This document shows positions 41,508-54,200 of a stretch of 64,000 bases of DNA, piece by piece (positions within the stretch are counted from its first letter, which is position 1; each line of letters opens with the position of its first letter). Under the pieces are notes generated by a model, which made no database searches, was not told where the DNA came from, and saw only the letters and a list, made by a program, of their open reading frames with translations. Source of the stretch: Polydactylus sextarius (taxonomy: Eukaryota > Chordata > Actinopteri > Polynemidae); assembly GCA_016801845.1 (NCBI GenBank), contig CM028917.1, positions 3,094,501 through 3,158,500 of the forward strand, given 5' to 3'. A program made the translations under genes and the position numbers.

Positions 41508-43160
41508 TCACGAGTAGCTGGTGTGCTGCTGTCGCCTCCGGGCGCTCCTCATCTTCTCAAATCGAGCCTCCATTTCCTCCAGGACTTTCGGTGTGTAACG
41601 GACCACCAGTTTGACCGAACCCTGGGCAGCTTTCAGCAGCTCCACGGCCTTCTCATGGTGCTCGCCCTCAACACTCTGAAAGGACACCAACACACAACAT
41701 ATCTCAGAGCGTACACTACAAAATGCCATCCAGAATCTCTGATGCTACAGCTTAGCTAGCAGGCTGCATGTTGCTGCACTGTAAAGAAACATTAGAGAAT
41801 TCAATCCAACATGATGTGAAACTACTTTATAGTTCATTTACCACCAAAAGGGTCTAAACTTGAAAGTCCTTCAACCAACGTACAATATCTCTTGAGGGCA
41901 TGTTCGACTCGTATGTGACCCTGGACCCCCAGACCCTGGACTCCGGACTGTCACTTTAAGTGTTGTGTTTTATTTCTATTATAATCTAGTTTTATCTAAT
42001 GATGATTTCAATCTCCATATCTATATTATTGATATATTTTTATTCCTGTTTCCTTAATTGCTATTGTGTGGTATGATGCCTGTATTCTATTGGGGCTGAA
42101 ACACAACAGATGTTTATAGGTAGAAACACATGTGGACGCTGACATGGCGTTAAGAAATGTAGCGGCAGAAAGAAAAGATTCTCTACACAGTAACATTGAT
42201 CAAACCTCAATATATGACTGATGGAGTGTGATATTCATGGTATTAGACCATGTGAGTGTAGCTCCTCTCACAGTGTGGGGTCCGTCAGTTTCTTACCACT
42301 CCATTGACAGACAGCAGCTGGTCTCCCCTCTTCAGCCCCCCTTGGCGGTCAGCCACCCCCCCAGGGATCACTCTGGAGATATAGATGGGGGAGTTCTGCT
42401 CTTTGCCCCCCATGATATTAAAGCCCAGACCCTCTTCTGTCTTGGGCAGCTCCACCACCCTTGGGTGGGCGTGGCCCTCGCTGGCTGCAAAAGCTGCCAC
42501 TGTAGCCTGTTTGGGAGGGAAATCAGAGGTAAGCAAACATATCCTGAAACTTTCTCACATAAAATGTTTTTTATTTCTTTACATCCCTAAATGAATCACA
42601 CACAGCTTTAGCCTGTACAGTGGTTTGTACATGATTAAGATTGATGATTGTTGTCATGGCACCGCTGCCGTCAGCAGCAGTCTGGTGTTTTCCTGACCTT
42701 GAAATTGGCAGTGTGATGTTTTGCTCTCAGCAGTAATGTCTGCTGTGATTACTCCTTCTTCATATGATCAAGAAAAAGATCTTTTTGAATAGTTTTTCAG
42801 TCTGTGAACAGGAGGAATGATTACAGCAGCACAAAGTGTTTCACCAAGGTCATAAAGACTTACACAATGTAAACCGGTCACACGTGAGCTGCTACCAGAC
42901 GCCTATAATACAACCATACGTACATGTCCACACATCACAGTGGGTGGCTGTGATTCTGTGTGCTGTTTTATGCTGCAGACTTCAGATCAGCCAAGACACA
43001 GCTGTGACATTCATGTGATCACGAAGACTGAAGAGTGAAACACTGTCACACACGTCTCCTGCCTCTGGCTGCAACAATGTGCTGCTGTGATTGGCTGGAA
43101 GGGCAATGATTAATCGACACACACTCTCTGATCGTTTACACCAAAATACCATGTGAGCTG

Positions 43161-43191
<31 letters not shown>

Positions 43192-46100
43192 GTCTGGTTT
43201 CCATAACTTCAGGGGACATTTCATTGACTTACATTCATTGTAAGAGACTTGTCTGACCTTAACCAAACCTTACATCATGTCTTCATCTTATTTTTTTTTT
43301 TACATTATGGGGACCTGCTTTTTGTCCCCATAGGGGGACAGTTCCCAATTATGTGAGTGTGTAAACAGATTTAAGTCCCCATAATGTAGAAAAAACACAC
43401 ACACACAGCCCCTCTTATCAGTCTCCAGGATTTCAAACTTTTTGTGTCCTAATTTGCCTGATTTTGCAGCAGCTTTCTAAAAAAATATTTTAAGGTGTTT
43501 CGTTGCAATAACAATATAATTATATGGCGTTTATAGTTACACTTGAGTGAAGGAAATGAAACCACTGCGTTAGTGTGTTGGAGTGATGTGATGTGTTACT
43601 ATCATTTTTTATGTATATACACTATAGGACAAACAATAATTATTTTTTTTACTGATTAAAATTATCTTAAAAAGGTCTGTCTGAATTTATATCTTTTCAT
43701 TTTCACAACTAATAATTAAAAAGCAGTGAAGCCTTTAGTTTGAAGTTTAAAGATAAACATCCGGTCTCATCCTGTATCTCTGCCGCCGTCGTGACATCAC
43801 TCCAGTAGTTTTCCTCAGCTTTAATTAACTTTACAGTGATGACAGAAGGTAAATGTGAGATGTTTTTTATTTTACGTTCCTGCGTCTTCCAGGATGTGAG
43901 TTCAGTGACCTGTGGATCAAGGTTTCACGGGAAACTACAATGATCGGTCAAAAAATGCAGAAAACTTGTGACGATTGGTCAAAATTACGGGTCGTGCAGA
44001 ATTTGCGGGTATTGGTTGAATTTGTGTTAATAGTTGTGATGGCAACCTGATGAAATCCTGGAGGGTCTGACTCATGTTATGTAGTGATTATGTAGTGATT
44101 ACTACCTTGGCTGTTGCCTGTGCTCGAACCTCTGGTCCTCCAACGATGTCCAGAGTGTCATACAGCTGCTCATATACCTGAGAGACATCAGGGACACAGG
44201 TGAGTCGGTGCAGAGACACTGAGAAAGCAGCGGGGCTCTATCACTAATCACATGACTGACTCAAATAATTCATGACTCAGAGTCAACCTGCATGTTTGGT
44301 CTGAGAGAGGAAACACAGGGAGAGAGAACGTGATCAATGGTGTCAAGGAGAAAGACCTTTTTTGCTGTGACAGATCTAAACACTGCACCATCTGTTTGTT
44401 TATTTAGTGAATTAATCATTGAAATGATGATTTGACTGAATGGATTTCTAAAATAAATGTTGACAGTTAAGTCATCTGGTGTACTCTGCCCCCAGCTGGT
44501 GGTTTGTGAAACTTACATAATGACTGAGTCCTCCCCCACTCCTCCCAACACCCTCCCTTTTCTCTCTCCTCTCTTCTTTATTTTTCATTATGGACATGGA
44601 ATTGCATTGGAAACAACTAGAGTCACAGCATTGTTGATTCTGTGAACAGATCCTTCATCTCTGAAAACACAAAATGATCTTTTTGAAGATCAGCCTGTGA
44701 CTCTCAGTTCGGTCTGTGTCTGTGAATGAGCAGCAGTGACAGAAAACATCACTGTGTGAGCAGCAAAGGCCTGAGGTTCTACACTTAATGAGCGATCTTG
44801 GACTGAATGACCTCAGAACCTCATTACTTTAGGCAGGAAACATGATTTGGATGTGGAGACGGCTTGATTACAGCGTACCTCTCTGATGGCTGCACAGAAT
44901 TTGCTCTGCAGGACTCTCTGGAGGGCCTGGAGTTTCGGAGGAGGCAGCTCACCGCTCCGCTGCAGACGGTCCAACAGTTCAATCACTCTGCACACATCTA
45001 ACACACACAACACACACAACACTGAAGTCATTTAATTAACTCCATCATATTTAGCTGCAACCACTAAAACACAAAACTACAAAGTGAAATAATTTAAAGA
45101 GGCTTCAAACTAACGACGAGGTAACTGACACATTAAACTTTGGACAGGATATTTCAGCTTGAAGCAAACTGTGAATAAGCAAATATGAATGTGAGCAGAC
45201 GAACAAAGGCCGACGTCCTCATCTTTTCTACTGGTACTTTAGTTTAAGTCCGGCACAAAGAAAAACTATCATGTTTCACGCTAACAGTCCAGCGATGGGA
45301 GCATCACATCTTTGTTAAAAACTGAGTTGCAGGTGGAGACGACTGCACCATGTTTTCATCATGGCTGTACACATCTGCCACATTTCATACAACGCCACAA
45401 ACTTGAATAATGTCTCTTTTTGAGTGAGTTATTTTCATCAGAGCGAGTTTCTGACAGAAATGCAACCATACCAACATTTTTTGCTGTGACTGTAACTCAC
45501 CTCACCATGAAGTTAAAACTGACACAGAGACACTGGTTTTCTGAATAAGTCTGAGTCACTTGAAGACTCGTCCCTTCTTTGCCTCTGATGAACTGACCAT
45601 AATATTCTTTCCAGAGACAGTCCTCGGGGGAGCTGTTCAGGGAAAAAAAAATCATTTTGGCTCCATGATGAGTGACTGATTATTGCAGAGGACCAGCTCC
45701 TCAGCAGGACTGGACTCCCTTTGGTCTCTGTCAGGTCATTGTCCTTTTGTTTACTGGCATCTTACAGCAGAAGTTTATTTTAGATTGTATTGTAGGTTTG
45801 AAGAATAAGGATAAAGCTGCCACACACACTATGAAAACAGTCCTTCATGTGATGTAACAGATGTAGTCAGATCTACTTGTGTCCTGATGATGGAGCAGTG
45901 ATGTTGATTCCAATGTGGATTCTGTGTTGATTTATTATTATATAACATTGGACTTTTGGATTAGATCCTGTTTTCATTGGTCACCTGCTGCTCATCTCAT
46001 CGCAGGTTCAACGGATCTGTTCTCTGGGTCGGTATCAGGGTTTGATCTGGTCCTGATTTGAACAGGGAACAGATTAGAGGTTTAGTAACAGTTACCATGG

Positions 46101-46656
46101 TGATTACAACCAGAATGAAAACCATCACAGTTACCATGGTAACCACAAATCCAACTTGGTGGTTTGGGAAAGTGTTTTCATGAGCCGGACCGGGTGTCAG
46201 GACTTTGAACACGCTCATAGCCTCGAGTTTGCCGCGTAGCGAGCTAATGGCACGAGCTGGCGCAGCGCGGTGCGGCGCCGCACAGAGATGGCGCAGACAG
46301 GCTGCAGGCCCCCGAGCAGGTCGCTGATCACACACAAACACTTAAACACAACCATCAATGTACGGAGAGACCACGAGCCTGACTCCGCCACAGCTGATCC
46401 GGTCAGTTGAACGTATCGATATACGAGCGGTGGTCGCGCGACAGGCCGGACCCTCTCGTGCATTAATAGCAGCGATAATAAATGCGACGGTGTCACACAA
46501 TAGCACGGTGATGTGACTCACACGGTTCAGCATCACACCTACACACAGAGCGGCCGGTCCCCGCCCCGCCGCCGGCGGAGAAAGGTTGACGGCGGAGGAT
46601 GCTGAGGCTGCACCGTTACCTCTCTCCAGGCAGAGCGGCTCCGTCATGGCCGCCAT
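41508..46656 (-). CDS. lin7b: Lin-7 homolog B (L27 and PDZ scaffold protein)
   Basis: Small scaffold that joins CASK/MPP-type MAGUKs through its L27 domain and binds C-terminal tails of channels and receptors through its PDZ domain at polarised membranes and synapses. Coding exons: 46620-46656, 44879-44997, 44106-44177, 42297-42506, 41508-41675 (606 nt, 201 residues). The start MAAMTEPLCLERD-like matches the LIN7B N-terminus. L27 spans about residues 13-66 (VIELLDRLQRSGELPPPKLQ, AIREVYEQLYDTLD). PDZ spans about 90-175, with the GLGF carboxylate-binding loop at 102-105 and GVADRQGGLKRGDQLLSVNGV. The protein ends HTSYS, six residues shorter than the mammalian form I know. LIN7A and LIN7C have different N- and C-termini. 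SNRNP70 is also a neighbour in human 19q13. Confidence 0.95.
42600..44100. other. lin7b intron 3 with mobile-element remnants
   Basis: Contains a common fish repeat at 43195-43415 (see separate entry). 43905-44050 carries a segment related to one near 49885-49985 (TTTCACGGGAA, TTGATCAAAA-like, GAAATCCCGGAG or GAAATCCTGGAG words in the same order). No gene. Confidence 0.5.
43195..43415. mobile_element. Fish dispersed repeat with CCCCATAATGTA ends
   Basis: Contains ACATTATGGGGACCTG near 43300 and its inverted counterpart AAGTCCCCATAATGTAG at 43374-43390. It also has the phrase GTAAGAGACTTGTCTGACC that accompanies this repeat in many fish genomes. Probably a non-autonomous DNA element. Confidence 0.55.
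45003..46610. other. lin7b intron 1
   Basis: No additional gene is recognised. The last 350 bp (about 46200-46610) is CpG-rich and belongs to the lin7b promoter island. Confidence 0.6.
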
Positions 46657-46960
46657 GTCCGCCTCCTTGGCCGGGTGGTAGTAAGAGGACATCATGGTGA
46701 GCTCCTCCGGTGATTAACGCCGCGTGTCCGTTCACAGCAGAGACTGGTTCACAGCGATCCGTCCTCCATCTCCTACTCCGACATGTGAGCAGCCTGAAGG
46801 CGGGTCTGGCCGGACGACGGTCGAGATGCTGCACCGAGGACCAGTTACGACCTGACGCAGCAGCGGTTCCGCTGCGTGACTCTGACACGAGCCTCTTACG
46901 TTTAACGTCCTCCAGGCTCGGCGTCGCCCACTTCAGTTTCAGTGTATATTTCAGATAAAA
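46230..46960 (-). promoter_or_regulatory. CpG-rich promoter region of lin7b
   Basis: High G+C with many CpG dinucleotides on both sides of the lin7b start codon (46654-46656) and no TATA box in the expected place. This is typical of a broadly expressed vertebrate gene. The transcription start is probably between 46680 and 46900. Confidence 0.55.
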
Positions 46961-47214
46961 CTCTGAGGAAGTTAGATTTTTATGTTTTCACTGTTTCTTT
47001 TTCTTCGTACTTTTATTTAAATAATTTTGTTTTGGTCTCGTGCAGCATGAAAACTGAAGTCACTGTTTGATTCAAACCATCGATCACTGTTAATTAAAAA
47101 AAATAAAATAAAATAAACTCTTCCATGTCGTATTTGTTTCATAAATTTGATCAGATCGTTTGAGGTTTTTCAGAATTCATCTGATCCTCTAAACCTATCC
47201 TCACAGCCTGATGC

Positions 47215-47720
47215 GCTACCAGCCTCAGTGGTGGTGTGTCCTGTAAAAAGTGTTCACCCCCTTGAATGTTTGCTCCTTTTGCTGCTGGACAATCATGGTC
47301 AATATAGTTCATCTTTTGGACAAGATTTTACTAAAAAAAACAGCATTTAATATCAAAACGAAAACAGATTACTAAATAATGTCAATGAATGATAAAATAA
47401 GTGATTGGGTAAGTTTTCACCCCCTTCAAGTCAGTGTTTAGTAGATTAGTTTTAAGTCTGTGTGGACACTTTAAACAATTTGACTTGTCTTGTTAAACTG
47501 CTTCAACTCCTGTCGCTTTTGCTGTTTGATTCAGATTCTCACTGGAAATTAAATCTTTAAGTTATAGTTCTGTTTTACTGAACTGATTTGACCGTCTACC
47601 TTTACAATCCTCCCATTTCCTCCTGCTGAGGAACATCCTCACAGCCTGATGCTTCCACCACCATGCTTCACAGTGGAGATTGTCATGATGTCAACATGTA
47701 TGTGTCAGAGTGGTAGTAAA
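47215..47720. mobile_element. Degenerate DNA-transposon-like repeat
   Basis: Contains GTGTTCACCCCCTTGAATG at about 47250 and TTTTCACCCCCTTCAAG near 47415. It also has CCTGATGCTTCCACCACCAT near 47646, phrases that recur in a widespread fish Tc1-like or related element. No intact transposase frame. Confidence 0.45.
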
Positions 47721-47801
47721 TAGAAGAAGGTTAAAACACACTGAAATCATGTGTAGTGGGGTCAGTAAACATGGGATGCAGCTCTGGCTTTAAGTCACAT
47801 C

Positions 47802-47807
47802 TTTATT
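47802..47807 (-). terminator. Poly(A) signal of snrnp70
   Basis: Minus-strand AATAAA, about 470 nt after the snrnp70 stop codon. Confidence 0.65.
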
Positions 47808-48278
47808 AAAATGACCTTCAAATCTAACAAACAGCAGACATAAAAAAAAAAGTTCCAGAATGAAGAAATTAAACAGCCCTCAGTTGTCACACATTTCCTT
47901 CACTGATTAGAAACTGGTCTCTGGGTCCAGCCAACTTCATGAATCTGGAAATAAAAGGCAATCTACTGATCTCAGAACAGACAGAGCTCTTGTCTTTAAA
48001 TTTCATCCCAAACCAAGAGATAGAAAAACAAAAACAGCCTGAATCACTAGGGTAATGTGATAACATTTAGTGGCACGGATTAGTTGGGCGACTTTTGGTG
48101 ACATCAAATCAATTCAATGTATCAACTGTGTGCAACAATATTAAGTGGAATATTTGAACAGGTTGTTGACAGAGGAGGAAGCTAAAAGTCCCGGCCTCAT
48201 GGAGCCTGGGCAGGAAGTCATGGGCCCAGATTAAGTACAGTATAAAACTGATAGATTTTTTTTAGGGGTCGTGGCGTT

Positions 48279-51200
48279 TCAATACTCATCAGCTGGTGCC
48301 TCCATCTTGTATCCGTTCTCAGTGGAGCCATAGCCGTCGGCTGACGGCACCGACTGCTGGTCCATCATCATCCCGTCGTGACTGTACTCTTCCATGTGTG
48401 GCGGCGCTCCGCCGTCGTCCTCGTTACCGAGGTCGTCCTGGGGACCCATGTCGTCTCGTAGGGAAGCGTGGCGCTCTTCTCTACGGTCTCCTCTGTCTCT
48501 CTCCCCCCGTTCCCTCTTGTGCTCCCTGTCTCTGTCCCGGTCTCCCCTGCGCCTGTCTCTGTCCCTGTGGCTGCGCCTCCGGTCTCTGTCTCTTTCTCTG
48601 TCCCTGTCTCTGCGCTCCTCCATGCCTTCGCCCACTTCTCCTTCATGCTCCTCCATCATCCTCTCTCCACCCTCCAGGGGCCCGTCTCCCTGTCCGATCT
48701 CCTCCCCCTCCAGACCCTTGCCTCTCTCCCTGTCCCTCTTACGATCCCGACTCCTGCTCCTTCTCTTCCGGTCTCGACTCCTCTCCCTACTCCTGCTGTT
48801 ACCTCCACCTCCACCTCCACCTCCACCTGTTGCTGCGGCCGCTGCCCCGCCACGTTCCCTCTCACGCTCTCGACGTCGGCTACTACCGCTGCCGTCTTCT
48901 CCCGCCCCAACTTGCCTGTCTCTCTCCCTCTCACGCTCCCGGGAACGGGTGCGTCGGCGGCGTTCGCGGGATCGTGACCTGCGGCGTTCTCTGTCCTTGT
49001 CCCTGTCACGCTCACGGCTGCGCTCCCTCCGCTCTCCACGCTCCCGGTCACTAGGAACAGTCAGGACAGTGAGTATAAAACACAGAATGGTAAACAAAAT
49101 TATACCAAACGACGGGCCGTCCCTGGAAGTACTCACCCTCCCAAGGGGCGATCGTCGTAACGTGAAGCATCATCTCGGCCGGAGTGCTTGATGTTGACAT
49201 CAGCTCCGCCTCTCCTTGTGCCACCCAGTCCACCACCTGGTTCAGGAAACAAGCACATCAACATTTTAATTTGCATCTTCAAATTATTCACCACAAATTC
49301 TCAGCTTTTCATGAATTTGTTTGTAATCACACAACACTCAAATTCCTTTTTAGATGAGTTTTGAGTCAATAGATTCACTGAGGCTCCAGTCAATGATACA
49401 TATCACTAGGTGATGTGCTGACATATTGATCTGTGTTTCAACTGTACATAAAGGACTAGTTCCAGTAGAGATGCATGACCACAGCTGTTGCATTAAACAC
49501 AATTGCACCAAAACAGAACGTGTCCATGTGCAGCTAGAGACAAGCTGTATGACCAAAATTTTATGCCACAGTATTTTTCAAAATTATACCAGTTTTGTGG
49601 TATTGAACAGTATTTTCTGTCCTAATCTGAGTTTCATACATTCTTGGTCTTCGTGTTTGTGACTATGGTGGAGCGGCAAATTACTCGTATTGCCACATGC
49701 AGTGACAACTTTAGCTCGACAGCATTTGCAGTAAATAGTTGTTTGGTCCACGCCTGATCTTTGAAAATCGAAGTATCTCCAAATAGACACTTTTGTCCCA
49801 TCATGTTCAACTTCAACGTCTGCTACAGCTGCAGCGTACTGGAGAATGTTTCTTGTGGTGCTTAACGTATGACTCAACATTTCACGGGAAGCGATGAGGA
49901 TTGATCAAAATTGAAACTGCACAGAATTCACAGGGATCAATAGTTGCAATCATAACATCGCGAAATCCCGGAGATTTACACGTCAAGTGTTCCTGATTTA
50001 AACTTTCTGTTGTGTCATTGAGTTACTCAGGGTGCAGTGACAGTAACAGTGGAAAAAATAACAACTTAAATCACTGTATTTAAACATAAACTCCCAAAGA
50101 CAAAGAGAAGTGGGAATAAAAGATGATTAAGATGGTCACTGACCCAGCCTGCGAGGATGCCATCCTTTGACCGTGCGTCCTCGCTCCACGTCCACCAGCA
50201 CCCTCCTCCCGTCGATCTTCTTCCCGTCTGCGTGTTTGTAGGCAGCTGAAGAAGAGGAATGGAGGAGAGGGAAGACAGAGGTGAGATCACAGCAGAACTG
50301 CAGCAATGTGGTCAAGGAAACAAACAGTGCATTATTATACTGACCAGGAGCAGGCGGGGCCGAGATGGCTGCTCTCTGGGTAAAAGCCGAAGGATAATGG
50401 GAGTAGACTTCCTTCCACCCGATGAGTGACTGATATGTTTTAACCGCATCGTTTAAATACCAAGTTTCTAGCTCTGTGCAGTGGTGATACTGACGTCTAG
50501 TTCATCTGGGTCATCTTAGACAGAACTGCATTTGGGTCTCAGGGTGAGACCTCTTCAAACATGATATTACTACTGAACCAGCAGAGTGACAAGGCAATTT
50601 ATATTGCGTTGCACAGTCTCAGAGCATCAGTGACATGTCACCTTCTCATCTCAAATGTAAGAACAGGTCACTCAGCTTAAATCTAAAATTGAATTTGATG
50701 TTTCACATGATGGAAACGTGATTTTCAAATGGAAAAGGCACAAATATTTACTGTGCAACACAACAGCTTGACACTGCTCTGCCATGTTTATCTTATATTA
50801 ACAGTGTATTTGTTTATGATGAGGCAGTGGACGCTTTCAATCTGTTGAAACCTTTGTGCTTCGTGAGAAGACAACATGATGGAAGCCGACAAGGAGCCTC
50901 CAGCATTTAGTTTATCCCTGACCTCGTGTACATTCACACCTCGTCCCTTTGTGCCACACAAGAGTCTTTCTATCCACGGATGCTCGCTGCTCTGATGTGG
51001 TGATGACCCCCGAGGGGGAAACTGTTCTGTCCCAGACGAGGGCCTTACCAAAACCCATCAGTCACAACGTGAAATCTGAGAGCCTTACCAGACTGTACAG
51101 TTCATGGTCTTACCATACTCCCTCACTGACGAGGCCATGACAGTCTTTACCAAAATCCCTCAGCACAAGAGGACACATGCTGGTACAACAGCTCCATCAG

Positions 51201-54200
51201 GGGCCTTACCAGAACCCCTCCACTTCCTGTATTCACTAAGGATGACAACATCCCATCCAATGACAGGGCCTTACCAAACCCCCACCAGTCCTTCCCACAC
51301 TCACCAACTGAAACAAACTTACAAAACAAACAAAGAAAAAACAGGGCTGCCTTCCCTACGGGAGTTGCCTTGTCACAACCCCACCCACCTGATGAGAGAA
51401 ACTATTCTGTTGTTTGGTTTTAAACTCAGAGTTGAGTGAAGCATGGTCCTGCTGACGTGTGAGTTATGGTGTCCACTATCTCCGTGTATTTAAAGGACGT
51501 GTCATAGGCTGAGACTGTTTCTCTGACAATCTGACTGTGAATTCATCTGTAAAGCTACATTGACTGGTGCCTAACTTTAGTTATATAGTGAATATAATGC
51601 ATGAACAGCCCATTGAGCGGATTTACCAAGAAAATTCCCCTCATCTGCCTTTTCTGTCAAAGCCAGCACAGACTCCCTTATGTTTGTGTCAGACCTGTCA
51701 GGGGACGTGAACATGTTTGTACATCAGCTCTAATTTAATGGTTTACACAGAAGCAGCTCAGCAGTTAATGAACAGCCTCCTGCGACTGGCACTGATATAT
51801 AGCACCTCACCACTACAAAATAAAATAATGCAACGTCATCATGTTCCAGTTTTTACCAACTGACAGTGACACAGTGAAAACAAGTCGACTATCAGTTACA
51901 CAGAACATATCAATCTACAACACTTGTTCCTGAATTTGTGGACAAAATTAAACTCACTGCTCACTGAGGAATCCTACGTGTACATTACACTAACGGTAAC
52001 TGTTCTGCAACAATAAAAACTGTTGTTCTGAAAAGCTGCTACACATCGAATCCTTGATCTGCTCCACATTAAGCCTCCTTCGCCTGGATTTCTCTTGTTC
52101 GGTGAACTCGAATTCTCAATACAACTAAGACATTCGCCCTCAGTAACCTGAGGTGGCTTTAGCATAAAGGGCAGAATCATTGGGCAACATTTGATACACT
52201 AGTGGTCAGGGGTGCGTTCAATGGTCAAAGCTCAAGGTCCATGTAGTAATTACTGCACTAAAAGCTCTTGAGCAGTTGCTAAAAAGATGCTTTACCCATT
52301 GAACGTAGCTCCTCTTCCCTATGTAGGAGATGGAGGGTGGAAAGAAATCTTACCCATCATACAAACCCATTATACCAACCATATACTGAGCTGTGGTAGT
52401 AGGGTGTAGATGTATCATAACCATCATCATCTGCCAGCCAGCTCTGGCCAATAGCCATCACAGATTGGCGGCTGCAGTGGCAATGAGAACAACACACAGT
52501 TAATATACTGTTTTAGTCCCACATCCCCCCGCAGTTCACCCCCTGCTGTGACTACATAGTTGTGATGCAGCAACTCTGGTCTTGAAGAGCTGATCGCACT
52601 AATGACCCAGAATGGTGTCACTGTGGTTGGTGTACCATTCACTTGTCTAATGAGACAGTACTGTGGCAGCGTTCACTGTGGCCTCACCAACACCTTCAAA
52701 TATCTCACTAAGTGTGGGTGAAGCTCAACTAATCTCACCATGACCAGGGTTGAAGACCACCGATAAAAAATAAACAAATAAAGAAAAAAGAAAAACCTGA
52801 CACAAGCTCAGTAACCTAATCATACAAAAGATGGGTTTCCATACAGTCCATGTCAAAAATAAAAACCCCACTGGATGCTCGGTGACCAGTCTGACCTTGT
52901 GCTTACCATTTACCGTCCACGCAGGAGAGCTGCTCTTCCTCAGAGCTACAAGGCCTGACAGTTAAAACACAATGAGCCCTTTGACAGGCAAAGATGGTCA
53001 GGGTCACAGAGGAAACACACACTTCTACCTCAGGATTCTCCCACTTTACCCATGATGCCCCACTGAATGAAGCAATTCCCCTCCTCAGCTCCACTATTGG
53101 TCAGCTGACAATATGCTTCAAACACAGACACACACATCACACAACCACCAGACGCTGATTTCAACATGCAGACTGTAGCATACGTCTGAGAGGTATTGAG
53201 TTACCTATAACGAGAATCAATTTTCTCTTTAGTCACTTTCCCATGATGTTAGAGAAAGCCGCTACCCCCATATCACAGCAGTAACATCCATACAGACTAA
53301 AGGGGAGGTTGGAGGGCTCAACACCCTACAAGGGTACTCACAGTGCATATCCCGTTCGTGCTCATACTCAATGAAGGCATAGCCCCGAGGCTTCCCCGTC
53401 CTCTTGTTGTACACAATATAAATCTGGAAAAAAACAAACATGCATGGACACAGGAGTTACTGAGGGATTCAGAGTGGACAAGGACACGGACACACACCAG
53501 CTGTGTTTGTTTACATCAGTGTCACGCTGCAAATCTAACAACTGATACAGTTAATTAATATTAAACATCATAGGTCATTGGTGTTAAATCACACCGACAG
53601 GTACATGATGTTATATTACACCGATACAGCAGAACAAACTACTCCTACTTTAGATGCTACTGAATCAAATATTCAAAGAAGAAACTCACTGACAGATTTG
53701 CTGTTTTATATACTATTTGAAGGTATGTTAGTCGGTGTTCAGGGTTTATGTTTTTATATATTCACTAAACAGATCAGATAGATGATCTTTGCTGTCATGT
53801 TTAAATCTTCTGCATCAGGTTTAAAGTGTCAGACTCTGAATGTTGAGCCTATGTTAGAAACAAACAGGCGATATTAACAGTGAACTGAGTGGTAAAGTAA
53901 ATATATGACCTAATAAATTTACACCATTATCTCATTTCCATCAGCAGTTGCCTGGTTTCATTTGCAGTGATACCGTTTTACAATCATCATAACTTCCCAC
54001 TATAATAATCTGCTCCTCGTGGATAAAGGAAGCAGCATTTTGTATAAAGTCATGAGATGCAAAACAACCTTTTTATGAACATGCAGAGTCAAAAGAAAGC
54101 CTGGTTAACAGCTGATAACCAGCATCATGATACCAGTTTATCTCTGATTGTGGAGCAGCACTGAGGCTGTGTGCAGCTGGCATGTAGTTGACCCCTCTGA

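Noticed and set aside
48296..49191. Long open frames on the plus strand opposite the last snrnp70 exon (up to 265 codons)
   Set aside because: They are the complement of the low-complexity Arg/Ser/Glu/Asp coding region; composition keeps stops away. No family features.
50949..51439. Plus-strand frames over the snrnp70 5'-splice-site cluster
   Set aside because: Low-complexity consequences of the repeated CCTTACCA words; the functional reading is on the minus strand.
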